Shown: piece by piece, positions 41,746 to 50,368 of the stretch | Numbering within the stretch: the stretch's first letter is position 1 | How the letters are laid out: every line of letters starts with the position of its first letter | From: Clostridiales bacterium | GTDB lineage: Bacteria > Bacillota > Clostridia > Peptostreptococcales > Anaerovoracaceae | Length of the DNA stretch: 64,000 nt | Direction of reading: 5' to 3' | NCBI GenBank assembly: GCA_012841925.1 | Contig: DUTT01000052.1 | Location: 124,001-188,000 of the forward strand | Program-made: the position numbers and the translations under genes | Notes under the pieces: generated by a model | The model's input: only the letters and a program-made list of their open reading frames with translations | Databases searched by the model: none | What the model was told of the DNA's origin: nothing

Positions 41746-44118
41746 TTATGCCAGATGCGCCGTGCGGTCGATGATCGTATCCTGTGCGGCTTTATCGAGC
41801 TCGGTAAAGTATGCCATATAGCCTGCGACGCGGACCATCAGTCCCCGGTGTTTTTCCGGATTCTTCTGGGCGTCAATCAGCGTCTCGTTGTCGACGACGT
41901 TGATCTGGATATGCTCACCGCCGTTGTCGAAGTACGTCTTGATGACGCCTTCCACAATTTCCAGTCCTTTTTCTCCCTGAATTCCCCTGGGATCGAAGCG
42001 CAGGTTGAACAGCGCACCGTCGTGGAACGCCGTCTGGTTGATAGCTCCGACCGATTTGACGGTCGCCGTCGGCCCGCTGATATCGCGGCCCATCACCGGT
42101 GAAGAGTTGTCGCTGAACGGCTCGTAGGCTTTGCGCCCGTCCGGTGTCGCGCCGGTCATCTCACCGTGCGAGATGTTGACGGTCTGCGACAGGTTGCAGA
42201 ACGAATACTTGCCGCCCCGGGAGTCATCGTACTCCTGGACCGTTTCGGCAATGTATGTCAGATAGTCGCGCACGAGTCCGTCCACTTTCGGAATATCGTT
42301 GCCAAACTTGGCCGGTTTGTTGATCAAAAGCTGCCGGATCCGCTCTTCGCCTTCGAAGTTCTTATCGAGGATCGCCACAAGCTCTTCCAGCGTCAGCGTT
42401 CCATCTTTAAAGACGACCTGATCGATCGCTTCCAGCGAGTCGCCCAGATTCGCCGGCCCGGTTACAAACATACCTGCCGTGGAGTACTTGGCTCCGCCCT
42501 GCTGTACCGACTTACCTGATTCAATGCATCCGTCGATGGCCATGGACGCCATCATGACCGGCAGCCTCTCCGCGTGGATCGGAACGATGAGGTTATAGCC
42601 GTCGCGAATCATCTCGTAGAAGTGAACTGACTGCTTTTTGACCGCATCCATGATGTCCTCGACGCTCGTAAACTCCGAGAGTTCGCCCGTTTGCAGACCG
42701 ACGAGTTCGCCTGTAAGCGGATCGATACCGTTGTGCAGCGCCAACTCGAGCATCTTCGGTGCGTTGACGTAGCCCGCATCCGGACTGCCGTCCGTCGTAC
42801 CGCCGCCCGGAGCAGGCTGTATGCATCCGACGATGCACCAGTCTCTGGCTTCTTCGATGGTACAGCCTTTACCCTGTACCATGCGCATCGCCGCTTTGTC
42901 GCTGAAGAAGCCGGGGTTGGCCATACCCTTTTGCACCATCTCCGCACCTTTGCGGAGCAGCTCCGGAGGCGTACCGTCGTGAACGCGAAGCGCCAGGACC
43001 GGCTGTGTCGTCTGAAGTGCGGCCCCGGCATCCAAACACAGATAAGACAGCGGATTTGTCGCATCCCCACCATGGCGGTCCACTCCGCCTACCATCAGAA
43101 TTTCCCACATGGGATAGCCGGCAAACGATTTCGAATACCATTTATCGCGGACTTCGTATACTTCGCAGCACTTCAGATAAAAGCATTCGAGGAGCTCCAG
43201 CACATCTGCGTCATCGGTGAGAAGACCCCGCTCCCGATCCAGCTGCAGATACGGATACATGTACTGGTCAAATCGCCCGAAGCCGCAGGCCGTCGTCGGT
43301 GCCTCGATGTGAAACGACACCTGAATCAGCCATACAAACTGCAGTGCCTCATGAAAGCTACGCGGTGGATTGGCAGGCACGTGGCGGCAGTTTTCAGCGA
43401 TGACGAGCAGTTCGGCTTTCCTTGACGCATCCGACTCGGCCGCCGCCATTTCTTCGGCCTTTTCCGCGCAGCGTTCCGCATAGCGGATGATGCCTTCGGC
43501 CATGATGATGCAACCGGTCCAAAAATCGATCTTCGGCTGTCTGGATACATGGCCGCCTTTTGCGCGTTCTTCCTCGATCAGCTCCCGGCAGCGGGCGATG
43601 TGACCCGAAAGTCCCAGCGACAGCAACCGGCTGTAGTTGGGCGTCGTCTCTCCTGATACGCCGTTTCTGCACCCGACCGAGATGAGGTCTTTCTGCCTTG
43701 CGTCTTCGATCTCGGGAGGCAGGATACTCGGCGCGAGATCTTCCACAGCTTTACCTTCCCAGTATTCGAACAGCTTCAGAATTTTCTCTTTGTCTTCGGG
43801 CGTGATGTCGTACGGGTCGGTCGTGCGCGTTGGAAACTCATCGAGCTCGTCGCGCAGCCAGCCGGTGGATGTGTATTCCATAAACAGGTTCGCCCCTTTG
43901 TACGTATTCGTGGGCGACCCGACGATGAGTTCGTCCGGGAATATGCACACCGTCATGTGCTCCATGATGTACGACATGACCTTCGCGCGGAATATGGGAG
44001 CCGCTTCCCCTGCATATAGCTGATAGGCTTCGGTCGCAAGCTCCAGATGCTCCGCCGTGATATTCGGCCGCGTATCGAAGTAACGAGTTTTCATCCTGTG
44101 TAAGCGTTCGTTTAGCAT
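41746..44118 (-). CDS. Glycyl-radical enzyme of unassigned substrate
   Basis: 790 residues from the ATG at 44118 (AGAAAGGA 7 nt upstream). The C-terminal glycyl-radical motif RVAGYMAYF (Gly766) and the active-site cysteine Cys432 (in IVGCIQPAPGGG) are present, with SHGEMTGATPDGRKA and FDPRGI near the end. Dehydratase- and lyase-type members usually have G-C-V-E-P at the active site, with Glu two residues after Cys acting as base; here that residue is Gln434. The enzyme therefore falls outside the well-known choline lyase, glycerol/propanediol dehydratase and hydroxyproline dehydratase signatures as I know them. Neighbours are an activase, an alcohol dehydrogenase and an ATC-hydrolase-family protein. 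Confidence 0.9.
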   Translation of the reverse strand: MLNERLHRMKTRYFDTRPNITAEHLELATEAYQLYAGEAAPIFRAKVMSYIMEHMTVCIFPDELIVGSPTNTYKGANLFMEYTSTGWLRDELDEFPTRTTDPYDITPEDKEKILKLFEYWEGKAVEDLAPSILPPEIEDARQKDLISVGCRNGVSGETTPNYSRLLSLGLSGHIARCRELIEEERAKGGHVSRQPKIDFWTGCIIMAEGIIRYAERCAEKAEEMAAAESDASRKAELLVIAENCRHVPANPPRSFHEALQFVWLIQVSFHIEAPTTACGFGRFDQYMYPYLQLDRERGLLTDDADVLELLECFYLKCCEVYEVRDKWYSKSFAGYPMWEILMVGGVDRHGGDATNPLSYLCLDAGAALQTTQPVLALRVHDGTPPELLRKGAEMVQKGMANPGFFSDKAAMRMVQGKGCTIEEARDWCIVGCIQPAPGGGTTDGSPDAGYVNAPKMLELALHNGIDPLTGELVGLQTGELSEFTSVEDIMDAVKKQSVHFYEMIRDGYNLIVPIHAERLPVMMASMAIDGCIESGKSVQQGGAKYSTAGMFVTGPANLGDSLEAIDQVVFKDGTLTLEELVAILDKNFEGEERIRQLLINKPAKFGNDIPKVDGLVRDYLTYIAETVQEYDDSRGGKYSFCNLSQTVNISHGEMTGATPDGRKAYEPFSDNSSPVMGRDISGPTATVKSVGAINQTAFHDGALFNLRFDPRGIQGEKGLEIVEGVIKTYFDNGGEHIQINVVDNETLIDAQKNPEKHRGLMVRVAGYMAYFTELDKAAQDTIIDRTAHLA

Positions 44119-44226
44119 GTATGAGTCCTTTCTTCTCCTAAATGTTTTTATCAGATGTTCATCAAACTGCCGGCAGCGCACCCCCCGGCAGATATTACAA
44201 TTTCTGCTGAATGCATCCGGGTAATC

Positions 44227-44919
44227 TCAAATCACCTGAAAATCAGTATCCATATACCCGCACAGCGTTTTGGCCATATCCGGTCCGTACTCAGCCCGGA
44301 AGTCTTCGAGCACTTTGTCCGCTACCGCTCGTCCTTCCGAACCGAAAATCGATTCGCTGATGAGCCGGAATGTCTTGTACACGTGCCCGGTGTGGTAGTC
44401 AAAGCCTCTGACGTTCGCAGAGTCCTTTTCGAATGTCTGCTCTTCCGAAAAGTGGGCGCCCCGCATAATCTGGATACAGTAGTCGTGGTCGTTGATGCTC
44501 TGCGGCACTTCGAACACGAGATCCGGATTGAAACCCGAAGCGATCCCGCGATCCAGGTGCGTGCAGTACAGCACACCGCACTCGCTGGCACCCATTTCTT
44601 TAAACTGCCATGCCCAGGGGCAGGCTTCGATGTATTCCTCGTGGTCGGGCGCAATCGAAACGGTCCGTCCAGCGAAGCCTCCGGTTACACGCTCTGCAGC
44701 TTCCGTCTTCTGCCACTCTCCATATATGCGGTACGATGTAAAGTCAAGCGGCTTGCCGTCCCGTATCGCTCTCTGTGCCATGCGGGATCCGCGTTGACGC
44801 GCGTATACGGTCGTCATGTGGGCAAACGCTTCGGTGCCTCTGTTTCCGAACGCGCTCTTCAGCTCTTCATAAAACCGCGCCACGACGAACGCATGGCTCA
44901 ACTCGGAAAAAACCTGCAT
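44227..44919 (-). CDS. L-2-amino-thiazoline-4-carboxylate hydrolase-family protein
   Basis: 230 residues with the PF14196-type pattern: CPWAWQFKEMGASECGVLYCTHLDRGIASGFNPDL is the recognisable core (Cys/Trp and HxD-like residues). The family name comes from a thiazoline ring hydrolase in cysteine production, but most members are uncharacterised and occur in anaerobe catabolic operons. GGAGGAG lies 4 nt before the ATG. It sits 12 nt after the alcohol dehydrogenase gene and 108 nt before the glycyl-radical enzyme gene; that gap holds a CTGCCGG/CCGGCAG hairpin (about 44165-44195) which could attenuate the downstream part. Confidence 0.75.
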   Translation of the reverse strand: MQVFSELSHAFVVARFYEELKSAFGNRGTEAFAHMTTVYARQRGSRMAQRAIRDGKPLDFTSYRIYGEWQKTEAAERVTGGFAGRTVSIAPDHEEYIEACPWAWQFKEMGASECGVLYCTHLDRGIASGFNPDLVFEVPQSINDHDYCIQIMRGAHFSEEQTFEKDSANVRGFDYHTGHVYKTFRLISESIFGSEGRAVADKVLEDFRAEYGPDMAKTLCGYMDTDFQVI

Positions 44920-44931
44920 GTCTCTCCTCCT

Positions 44932-46110
44932 CTAGCGCGCCATTCGGTAGATGCCGGCGACATCCGCCACCTTCAGTTTTTTGACGCAGCCCACCGTAAT
45001 CTCATCTCCGAGGCAGCACTTGTCCGCCATGTCCAGAATCTGCTCTTCCGTGGGTTCGATCCCCAGTTCGTAAAGAGAAACCGGCATGCCGATGGAGCGC
45101 AGAAAGTCTTCCATCGCTACGATTCCTGCGAGAGCCGCTTCTTTCGCGTCCAGGTCGGCGCTTACCCCCATCACGTTGCGCGCAAACGTCGCAAACCGCT
45201 CCGGTGCAGCGTCGCATACATAACGCGCCCAGCTGCCCCATACCGCAGCGAGACCCGCTCCGTGTGCCACGTCGAACAGGCCGCCCAATTCGTGTTCGAG
45301 TCGGTGCGATGCCCAGTCGCCGCCGTCGTTTCCGCACTCGGTCAGGCCGTTGTGCGACAAGCTGCCCGCCCACATCACCTCGGCGCGCGCCCGGTAATTC
45401 TCCGGTTCTTCCCTTAAGATACGCGCGTACTTCATCACGGTTTTCAAAAGCGTTTCGCTGATTCCGTCCGTGATATCCATGCTGCCGCTCATGTTAAAAT
45501 AGCGCTCAATCGTGTGCATCATGATGTCTGTGCATCCGCTCTGCGTCTGATAATCGGGCAGCGTATAGGTCAACTCCGGATTCATGATCGCAAAGCACGG
45601 CCTGGACAAATCGCTTCCGTAGCCGCGCTTGTACCAGCCGTCTTCGTTTGTTATGACCGAAGAATTGCTCATTTCGCTCCCGGCCGCAGCGATGGTCAAA
45701 ATGGCACCGATGGGCAGACAGGCTTTCGCCTCTCTTTTGTAATCGTACAGCTCCCACACATCGCCTTCTTCAGCCGCACCGTACCCGATGGCCTTCGCCG
45801 AATCGATGACGCTGCCGCCACCGACCGCCAGTATAAAATCGACGCCCTCCGACCGGCACAGCCTGATGCCCTCATACACTTTGGACAGCCTCGGATTCGG
45901 CACGACACCACCGAGTTCGACGTAGGCGATTTCCGCTTCGTCGAGCGCACCTGTCACCCGATTGAGCAGCCCCGAGCGCTTTGCGCTCTGTCCGCCGTAG
46001 TGAATCAGCACTTTCCGGCAACCCTGCTGCTTAACGAGCTCGCCGACCTCCAGATCCGTATCTTTTCCGAATACGACTTTCGTCGGCGTATAATATTGAA
46101 AATTCAACAT
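44932..46110 (-). CDS. Iron-containing alcohol dehydrogenase (BdhA/YqhD-like)
   Basis: 392 residues. The NAD(P)-binding motif GGGSVIDSAKAI near residue 97, a segment AAGSEMSNSSVITN, and metal-binding histidines in EHELGGLFDVAHGAGLA and further downstream assign it to group III Fe-dependent alcohol dehydrogenases of the butanol dehydrogenase/YqhD kind. It would reduce an aldehyde or ketone, plausibly the product of the glycyl-radical enzyme in this operon. GGAGG lies 5 nt before the ATG and 18 nt separate it from gap. Confidence 0.9.
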   Translation of the reverse strand: MLNFQYYTPTKVVFGKDTDLEVGELVKQQGCRKVLIHYGGQSAKRSGLLNRVTGALDEAEIAYVELGGVVPNPRLSKVYEGIRLCRSEGVDFILAVGGGSVIDSAKAIGYGAAEEGDVWELYDYKREAKACLPIGAILTIAAAGSEMSNSSVITNEDGWYKRGYGSDLSRPCFAIMNPELTYTLPDYQTQSGCTDIMMHTIERYFNMSGSMDITDGISETLLKTVMKYARILREEPENYRARAEVMWAGSLSHNGLTECGNDGGDWASHRLEHELGGLFDVAHGAGLAAVWGSWARYVCDAAPERFATFARNVMGVSADLDAKEAALAGIVAMEDFLRSIGMPVSLYELGIEPTEEQILDMADKCCLGDEITVGCVKKLKVADVAGIYRMAR

Positions 46111-46128
46111 ATCGTCCTCCCGGTCCGC

Positions 46129-47151
46129 CTATGCCTCCAGCAGACTCCCCATGTAGTTGAGCGTGCGGATCAGTTGGTGCGTGTAGCCCATTTCGTTGTC
46201 GTACCAGGCGACGACGCGCACTTCGTAGATCTGTGTGCCGCAGCGCTGTGCAAGCGTCTGCGTCGCATCGAACAGCGATCCGTAGGAAGATCCGATGATG
46301 TCGCTGGATACGATCAGCTCTTCCGAATAGCCGAACGATTCGTTCTCGCACTCCTTCATTTTAGCGTTGATGCCCTCCACGGAGACCGTCTCCGTTTCGT
46401 CCTTGAGCGTGGCATCCATAATCGTAATCGACCCGGCAGGTACCGGCACGCGCTGTGCCGATCCGATCAGCTTGCCGTCGAGTTCGGGTATCACAAGGCC
46501 GATCGCCTTGGCAGCTCCGGTTGAGTTCGGCACGATGTTCGCAGCGCCGGCCCGGGCACGCCTAAAGTCGTTTTTGCGGTGCGGACCGTCGAGTATCATC
46601 TGGTCGCCCGTGTAGGCGTGGATCGTCGTCATAAATCCCGTGCGGAGCTCGCGATATTCGTTCAACGCCTTGGCCATCGGAGCCAGACAGTTTGTCGTAC
46701 ACGAGGCACCAGAGACAATGAGATCGTCTTTTTTGATCGTGTGGTGATTGACATTGTACACGATCGTCGGCAGGTCGTTCCCCGCAGGCGCCGAAATCAG
46801 CACGCGCTTGGCACCCGCCTCGATATGAGCCATGGATTTATCCTTCGAAGCGAAGAAACCCGTACACTCCAGCACGATGTCTACATCCAGGTCCTTCCAC
46901 GGGAGATTTTTGGGATCCGGCTCCTTGTAGATGCGGATTCTTATACCGTCTACACACAGGTGGTCCTCGTCGCTCTTTATCTCGTGCCCTTTGTACTGCC
47001 CCTGCACGGTATCGTACTTGAGCAGGTACGCAAGCATATCCGCACCGACCAGGTCGTTGATCGCTACGATTTCGAAGCGGTCATCCTCAAATATCTTACG
47101 GAAAGACAGCCTTCCGATTCGTCCAAATCCGTTGATTGCAATTTTTATCAT
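46129..47151 (-). CDS. gap: Glyceraldehyde-3-phosphate dehydrogenase
   Basis: 340 residues from the ATG at 47151 (AAGGAG 7 nt upstream). All hallmarks are present: [22 protein letters not shown] (catalytic Cys), TIHAYTGDQ (catalytic His), [12 protein letters not shown] and [12 protein letters not shown]. It oxidises glyceraldehyde-3-phosphate with NAD and phosphate in glycolysis. It has its own promoter and is the first gene of a long head-to-tail block whose other members are not glycolytic, so it may be a second, catabolism-linked copy. Confidence 0.95.
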   Translation of the reverse strand: MIKIAINGFGRIGRLSFRKIFEDDRFEIVAINDLVGADMLAYLLKYDTVQGQYKGHEIKSDEDHLCVDGIRIRIYKEPDPKNLPWKDLDVDIVLECTGFFASKDKSMAHIEAGAKRVLISAPAGNDLPTIVYNVNHHTIKKDDLIVSGASCTTNCLAPMAKALNEYRELRTGFMTTIHAYTGDQMILDGPHRKNDFRRARAGAANIVPNSTGAAKAIGLVIPELDGKLIGSAQRVPVPAGSITIMDATLKDETETVSVEGINAKMKECENESFGYSEELIVSSDIIGSSYGSLFDATQTLAQRCGTQIYEVRVVAWYDNEMGYTHQLIRTLNYMGSLLEA

Positions 47152-47204
47152 GTGCATCTCCTTTCGGTGCACGCCGACGGCACCCTACATAACTATACCG
47201 TGCA

Positions 47205-47233
47205 ATTTTACCTTATTTTACGGGGGTTGACAA
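47205..47233 (-). promoter_or_regulatory. Promoter of gap and probably of the radical-enzyme block
   Basis: TTGTCA (47228-47233), 17-bp spacer, TAAAAT (47205-47210), minus strand. No other strong promoter or terminator is visible down to 36890. Confidence 0.72.
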
Positions 47234-47266
47234 GCTGAACGGCCGCCTTCGGCCTGCCGCTTTGGC

Positions 47267-47300
47267 GCAAATAAAGATCCCGGAGAAGCTCTCCGGGATC
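47267..47300 (-). terminator. Terminator of the selenoprotein peroxiredoxin gene
   Basis: GATCCCGGAGA (47276-47286), 3-nt loop, TCTCCGGGATC (47290-47300); on the minus strand it is followed by TTTATTTG. Confidence 0.85.
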
Positions 47301-47324
47301 CAGATGCATACATGCTGAGATTTC

Positions 47325-48053
47325 TTAGTCTTCTCTTGCGAGGTCGACCGTCCACTCTTTCCACACGTTCCCGACGAGATGCGGGCCCGGCTTAAGCGTC
47401 TTGCGTCCCGGTTTCCAGCCGGCAGGCGTCACTTCGCCGCCTTTCGTCTCGCGGACGAGCTGGAACGCCTGGATCTGACGGAGTGTTTCGTTTACGTTGC
47501 GCCCAACCGGCGGAGTGAGCACTTCGAAACCCTGGACGATGCCGTCCGGGTCGATGATGAAACGGCCGCGCGTTTCGACACCGGCATCTTCGTCGTAGAT
47601 ACCGTAGAGTCTTCCTACGCTGCCGTCCTGGTCTGAAAGCATCGGGAATGGGACATCTTTTCCAATCATTTTGGACAGCTCTGTGTCGTTCCACACTTTG
47701 TGCACGAACACGCTGTCTACGCTGACGGACAGTACCTGTACGCCAAGGGCTTTAAAATCGTCGTTTCTGTCGGCAACTGTCGACACTTCAGTTGCTCAGA
47801 CGAACGTAAAGTCGCCCGGATAAAAGCACAGCGATACCCACTGGCCTTTGTAATCCGAAAGGCTGACTTTACCGAATTTACCGTCGACATACGCCGGAAG
47901 GGAAAATTCCGGAGCCGGTTTACCTACTTTAATCATACTGCTTCTACTCTCCTTTACTGCTTCCTGAATGCCGGCATCATCGGTGCCGGGCACTTCTGCT
48001 TGTGAATCGTGAACAGCAGGCCTTTGACAGCCCACCTGGATCTCTTCCGCCAT
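47325..48053 (-). CDS. prxU: Selenocysteine-containing peroxiredoxin (typical 2-Cys type)
   Basis: 242 residues read through one in-frame TGA (codon 86, 47796-47798). The TGA falls exactly at the peroxidatic cysteine: FYPGDFTFV-[TGA]-ATE, where peroxiredoxins have F-V-C-P-T-E. Coding continues in the same frame with [12 protein letters not shown], a C-terminal [11 protein letters not shown] and no other stop. A 7-bp hairpin starts directly after the TGA. It reduces peroxides with selenocysteine in place of cysteine, as known for some amino-acid-fermenting Clostridia. The ATG at 48053 follows AAAGGAG by 6 nt; the N-terminal 40 residues are an extension before [10 protein letters not shown]. 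The usual resolving Cys (V-C-P near the C-terminus) is V-T-P here. Confidence 0.9.
47773..47795 (-). promoter_or_regulatory. SECIS-like hairpin after the selenocysteine TGA
   Basis: GCAACTG, 9-nt loop with GTGT, CAGTTGC: a perfect 7-bp stem beginning at the nucleotide after the TGA, inside the coding sequence, where bacterial SECIS elements lie. Confidence 0.72.
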
Positions 48054-48108
48054 AGAAGTCTCCTTTCTGCATGCATGTGCAACAAACCGATATAGCTCGA
48101 TTGTATAC

Positions 48109-48137
48109 ATTATACACTCAAACGTCTGTTCGTTCAA
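48109..48137 (-). promoter_or_regulatory. prxU promoter
   Basis: TTGAAC (48132-48137), 17-bp spacer, TATAAT (48109-48114), minus strand. Confidence 0.82.
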
Positions 48138-48205
48138 CGGTCATTCCGCAATCGCAACCGGGCGTCACCGGATCCCCGCTCAATCCGCCCGATGGACAGT
48201 CTTGC

Positions 48206-48515
48206 ACAAAAATGAGTGAGGACAAACGCGACTTCGTTTAGAAGCGGTTTGCCCTCACTCCGAGGTGTACCACAATAGTACGCCCTCCTTTCCTAACTTC
48301 CCCTAGCCCTGTTGATGATAAGCTGAGCAATCATGCCCGCTTTCACCCGGACGCTTCGACTTTTCTCCTCCCTGTCCTCCGGCATCACTGCCGATGAACC
48401 TGATCGAAGATTTGCGTTCCTGCCGGACAACAGACACAGTTAGGGAAGTCTGCGCCGACATTCACTGTCGCTCTTCGGGGTTGCTCCTGTACTCAAGCTT
48501 CCTCTTTTCTGGAGC
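48206..48515 (-). ncRNA. Candidate structured non-coding RNA of about 310 nt
   Basis: The 637-bp gap between prxU and the next gene holds no open reading frame with a ribosome site, but a complete RNA transcription unit on the minus strand: a consensus promoter (48522-48550), about 310 nt rich in self-complementary segments, and a strong terminator (48207-48260). Visible stems include GCTCC/GGAGC near the 5' end, CGACA/TGTCG, CAGAC/GTCTG, CCGGCA/TGCCGG and GTAC/GTAC before the terminator. Signatures of RNase P, tmRNA and SRP RNA were looked for and not found. prxU has its own promoter, so this is unlikely to be its leader. Identity unknown; a raiA-type or other large clostridial RNA is possible. 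Confidence 0.6.
48207..48260 (-). terminator. Terminator of the candidate RNA
   Basis: GAGTGAGG and the following CAAAC pair with GTTTG and CCTCACTC across 48214-48260 (about 15 bp with one or two mismatches), then ATTTTTG on the minus strand. Confidence 0.82.
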
Positions 48516-48521
48516 ATCTCT

Positions 48522-48550
48522 ACATTAGCACGAACAATTATGCTTGTCAA
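48522..48550 (-). promoter_or_regulatory. Promoter of the candidate RNA
   Basis: Perfect TTGACA (48545-48550), 17-bp spacer, TAATGT (48522-48527) with an extended TGC just before it. Confidence 0.75.
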
Positions 48551-48643
48551 GCGAATTTTTGCAAAATTCCAAATAAATTATTTCACATTTTATTTTTGCC
48601 GAATTTATTCAAATGGACGCTCGCCAAATCCTCTGCTTGCCGC

Positions 48644-48672
48644 TTGACCGTGATGCTCACCTGGTTTAGGAT
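48644..48672 (+). promoter_or_regulatory. Promoter of the FUSC-family gene
   Basis: TTGACC (48644-48649), 17-bp spacer, TAGGAT (48667-48672), 19 bp before the start codon, so the 5' leader is very short. Confidence 0.62.
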
Positions 48673-48690
48673 AAAGGCGGAGGAAAAACT

Positions 48691-49296
48691 ATGAACCCGC
48701 AAGCAGAATCAAACGACGGCCATCCTGTGCCCGCACAACCCGGACAGGAGCCGACAACAGTCGAAAGTCCGCAGCCTGCACCGCATCGCCTGCGGCCGGG
48801 CATGCGCATCATCAAGACAGCCATCGCGGTCTTTCTCTGTCTGGTCGTCGATCTTTTCCGCTCATCCCCTTTCCCGATCCAGTCTTCGGTTACAGCAGTC
48901 ATCTGTCTCCAGCCGGACATCCGCAGCAGCAAGAAAATCGCCGGCAACCGAACGGTGGGAACGCTGGCTGCCGGCTTGTACAGTTATGTATTTCTCCTGC
49001 TCTTCGTGGAGTGGATGCACATTGACCCAAAGAGCTTTCTCTTTACGATTCTCGTATCCGCAGGAATCATCCCGCTGATCTTACTCATACTGCTGATGAA
49101 CCGCCCCGGTTCCGTCGTCATCGCCCTGGTCGTATTTCTGGCTACCTGCCTCACGAAAGGCGACGCTCAGATTCTGCACTATACCGTCGGCCGGGTGATC
49201 GATACGCTGCTCGGTATCGGCTTTGCATTGCTCGTCAACTGGTTTCCCCTGCTGAACCATCACACCGGTGACTCGACCGAACACAATCTCGAATAG
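48691..49296 (+). CDS. FUSC/aromatic acid exporter family membrane protein
   Basis: 201 residues. A Pro/Gln/Glu-rich cytoplasmic N-terminus (about 1-35), then a membrane domain with the FUSC pattern: GMRIIKTAIAVFLC, SSVTAVICLQPDIRSSKKIAGNRTVGTLAAGL, further helices and VGRVIDTLLGIGFALLVNW. Related proteins export aromatic or hydroxybenzoic acids or are of unknown function. GGAGG lies 7 nt before the ATG. It is monocistronic and convergent with homoserine dehydrogenase, with 6 bp between stop codons. Confidence 0.83.
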   Translation: MNPQAESNDGHPVPAQPGQEPTTVESPQPAPHRLRPGMRIIKTAIAVFLCLVVDLFRSSPFPIQSSVTAVICLQPDIRSSKKIAGNRTVGTLAAGLYSYVFLLLFVEWMHIDPKSFLFTILVSAGIIPLILLILLMNRPGSVVIALVVFLATCLTKGDAQILHYTVGRVIDTLLGIGFALLVNWFPLLNHHTGDSTEHNLE

Positions 49297-49302
49297 CGGT
49301 CG

Positions 49303-50337
49303 CTATCTTGACGTCTCCCGGAGTACGCGCATCAAGTCGATGAACACACCGTAACCGGTCTGCGTCGTTTCCAGGCCGTACTGTACGATCGACAGCCTGT
49401 CCATGAGATCGGTCGTCAATTCGACGACCGCTACGACATCCTCTCCGGAAAATGCATGCGAAGCCGGAATCTCCTCCGGATGAACGCGCCCCCATACTTT
49501 ACCATCTTTAATTCCTCCGCGGCACAAAAGCTTCAGTTTGTTCCCCCGCGCAACCGCACCCATTACCTGCTCCGTCGTTACATCGCCGATGCCGGTCCTG
49601 TCGATGTCATCCGGTGTAATGCCTGCGTCCATGAGCACATTTAAAAGCGCCGTCAGCTTGGCAGCAGCGTCGAACCCGTCGACGTCCATCGACAGATCCG
49701 CTTCCATAAATCCGCCCTTCCTTCCATTTTCGTAAATCGTCTCCTGCGGAAGCCCCAGCTCCATCTGCCTGAGAATGTAGTTCGTCGTTGCATTCAATAT
49801 CCCTTTAACTTCGGATACTTTCGCATATTCGAGGCAGTAATCGGCCATATTGAAAATCGGCATACCCGCCATGACGGTCGTTTCAAAATAAAAGCACACG
49901 CCCTTTTCTTTGGCCAAATCCCGGAGTTCCCTGTATGCCCACGCAATGGGCCCTTTGTTTGCGCTGATGGCGTGACGCCCGCGGCTCATGGCACCCTTCA
50001 GATGGTCGATCGCCGGCTGTCCGGTCTCGATGTTGAGAGGCGTCAGCTCGAGCAGCACATCGTAGTCTGCCTGGTCGACCACATCCATGGCGCTCCATTC
50101 GCAATAGCCCGAATCGTTCCGGTCGAAGTGCCCGTCCTCCTCCACCGCCCGGACCGCTTCCGCTAAATCGATGCCTTCCGGTTTGTTGAGCGTACCCCGC
50201 GTCGCGGTCGAGATCGTTACGATCTGAACGTCGTATCCCGTCTTTTCGGCGATATCGCTGTGATTGTCCAAAAGAATTCTGGAAAAAGCCCTTCCTGCTA
50301 TGCCAAAGCCGAGCATAGCCACTTTACAAGTCTTCAT
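49303..50337 (-). CDS. hom: Homoserine dehydrogenase (no ACT domain)
   Basis: 344 residues. An NAD(P)-binding motif GFGIAGRAF, a LLELTPLNIETG segment, the catalytic region (ANKGPIAWAY, then ATTNYILRQMELG, with Asp/Glu and Lys in GFMEADLSMDVDGFDAAAKL). It reduces aspartate semialdehyde to homoserine for threonine and methionine synthesis. The C-terminal ACT regulatory domain of long forms is absent, so feedback inhibition through ACT is not expected. AAAGGAG lies 6 nt before the ATG. The promoter overlaps that of the divergent aminotransferase gene. Confidence 0.9.
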   Translation of the reverse strand: MKTCKVAMLGFGIAGRAFSRILLDNHSDIAEKTGYDVQIVTISTATRGTLNKPEGIDLAEAVRAVEEDGHFDRNDSGYCEWSAMDVVDQADYDVLLELTPLNIETGQPAIDHLKGAMSRGRHAISANKGPIAWAYRELRDLAKEKGVCFYFETTVMAGMPIFNMADYCLEYAKVSEVKGILNATTNYILRQMELGLPQETIYENGRKGGFMEADLSMDVDGFDAAAKLTALLNVLMDAGITPDDIDRTGIGDVTTEQVMGAVARGNKLKLLCRGGIKDGKVWGRVHPEEIPASHAFSGEDVVAVVELTTDLMDRLSIVQYGLETTQTGYGVFIDLMRVLRETSR

Positions 50338-50368
50338 ATTAGCTCCTTTCTCCTGTAACTATGATCAT

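Noticed and set aside
47325-48137. A peroxiredoxin apparently split into two open frames by a stop codon (pseudogene or frameshift).
   Set aside because: The two parts are in the same frame, the stop is TGA, it lies exactly at the catalytic cysteine, and a hairpin follows. Selenocysteine explains it better than decay.
48206-48515. The non-coding transcript as RNase P RNA, tmRNA, SRP RNA or a T-box leader.
   Set aside because: The conserved segments of these classes as I know them (GAGGAAAGTCC, a CCA-ended acceptor with resume frame, GGAAGGAAGCAGCC, and the T-box bulge) are absent. This needs a covariance-model search to settle.
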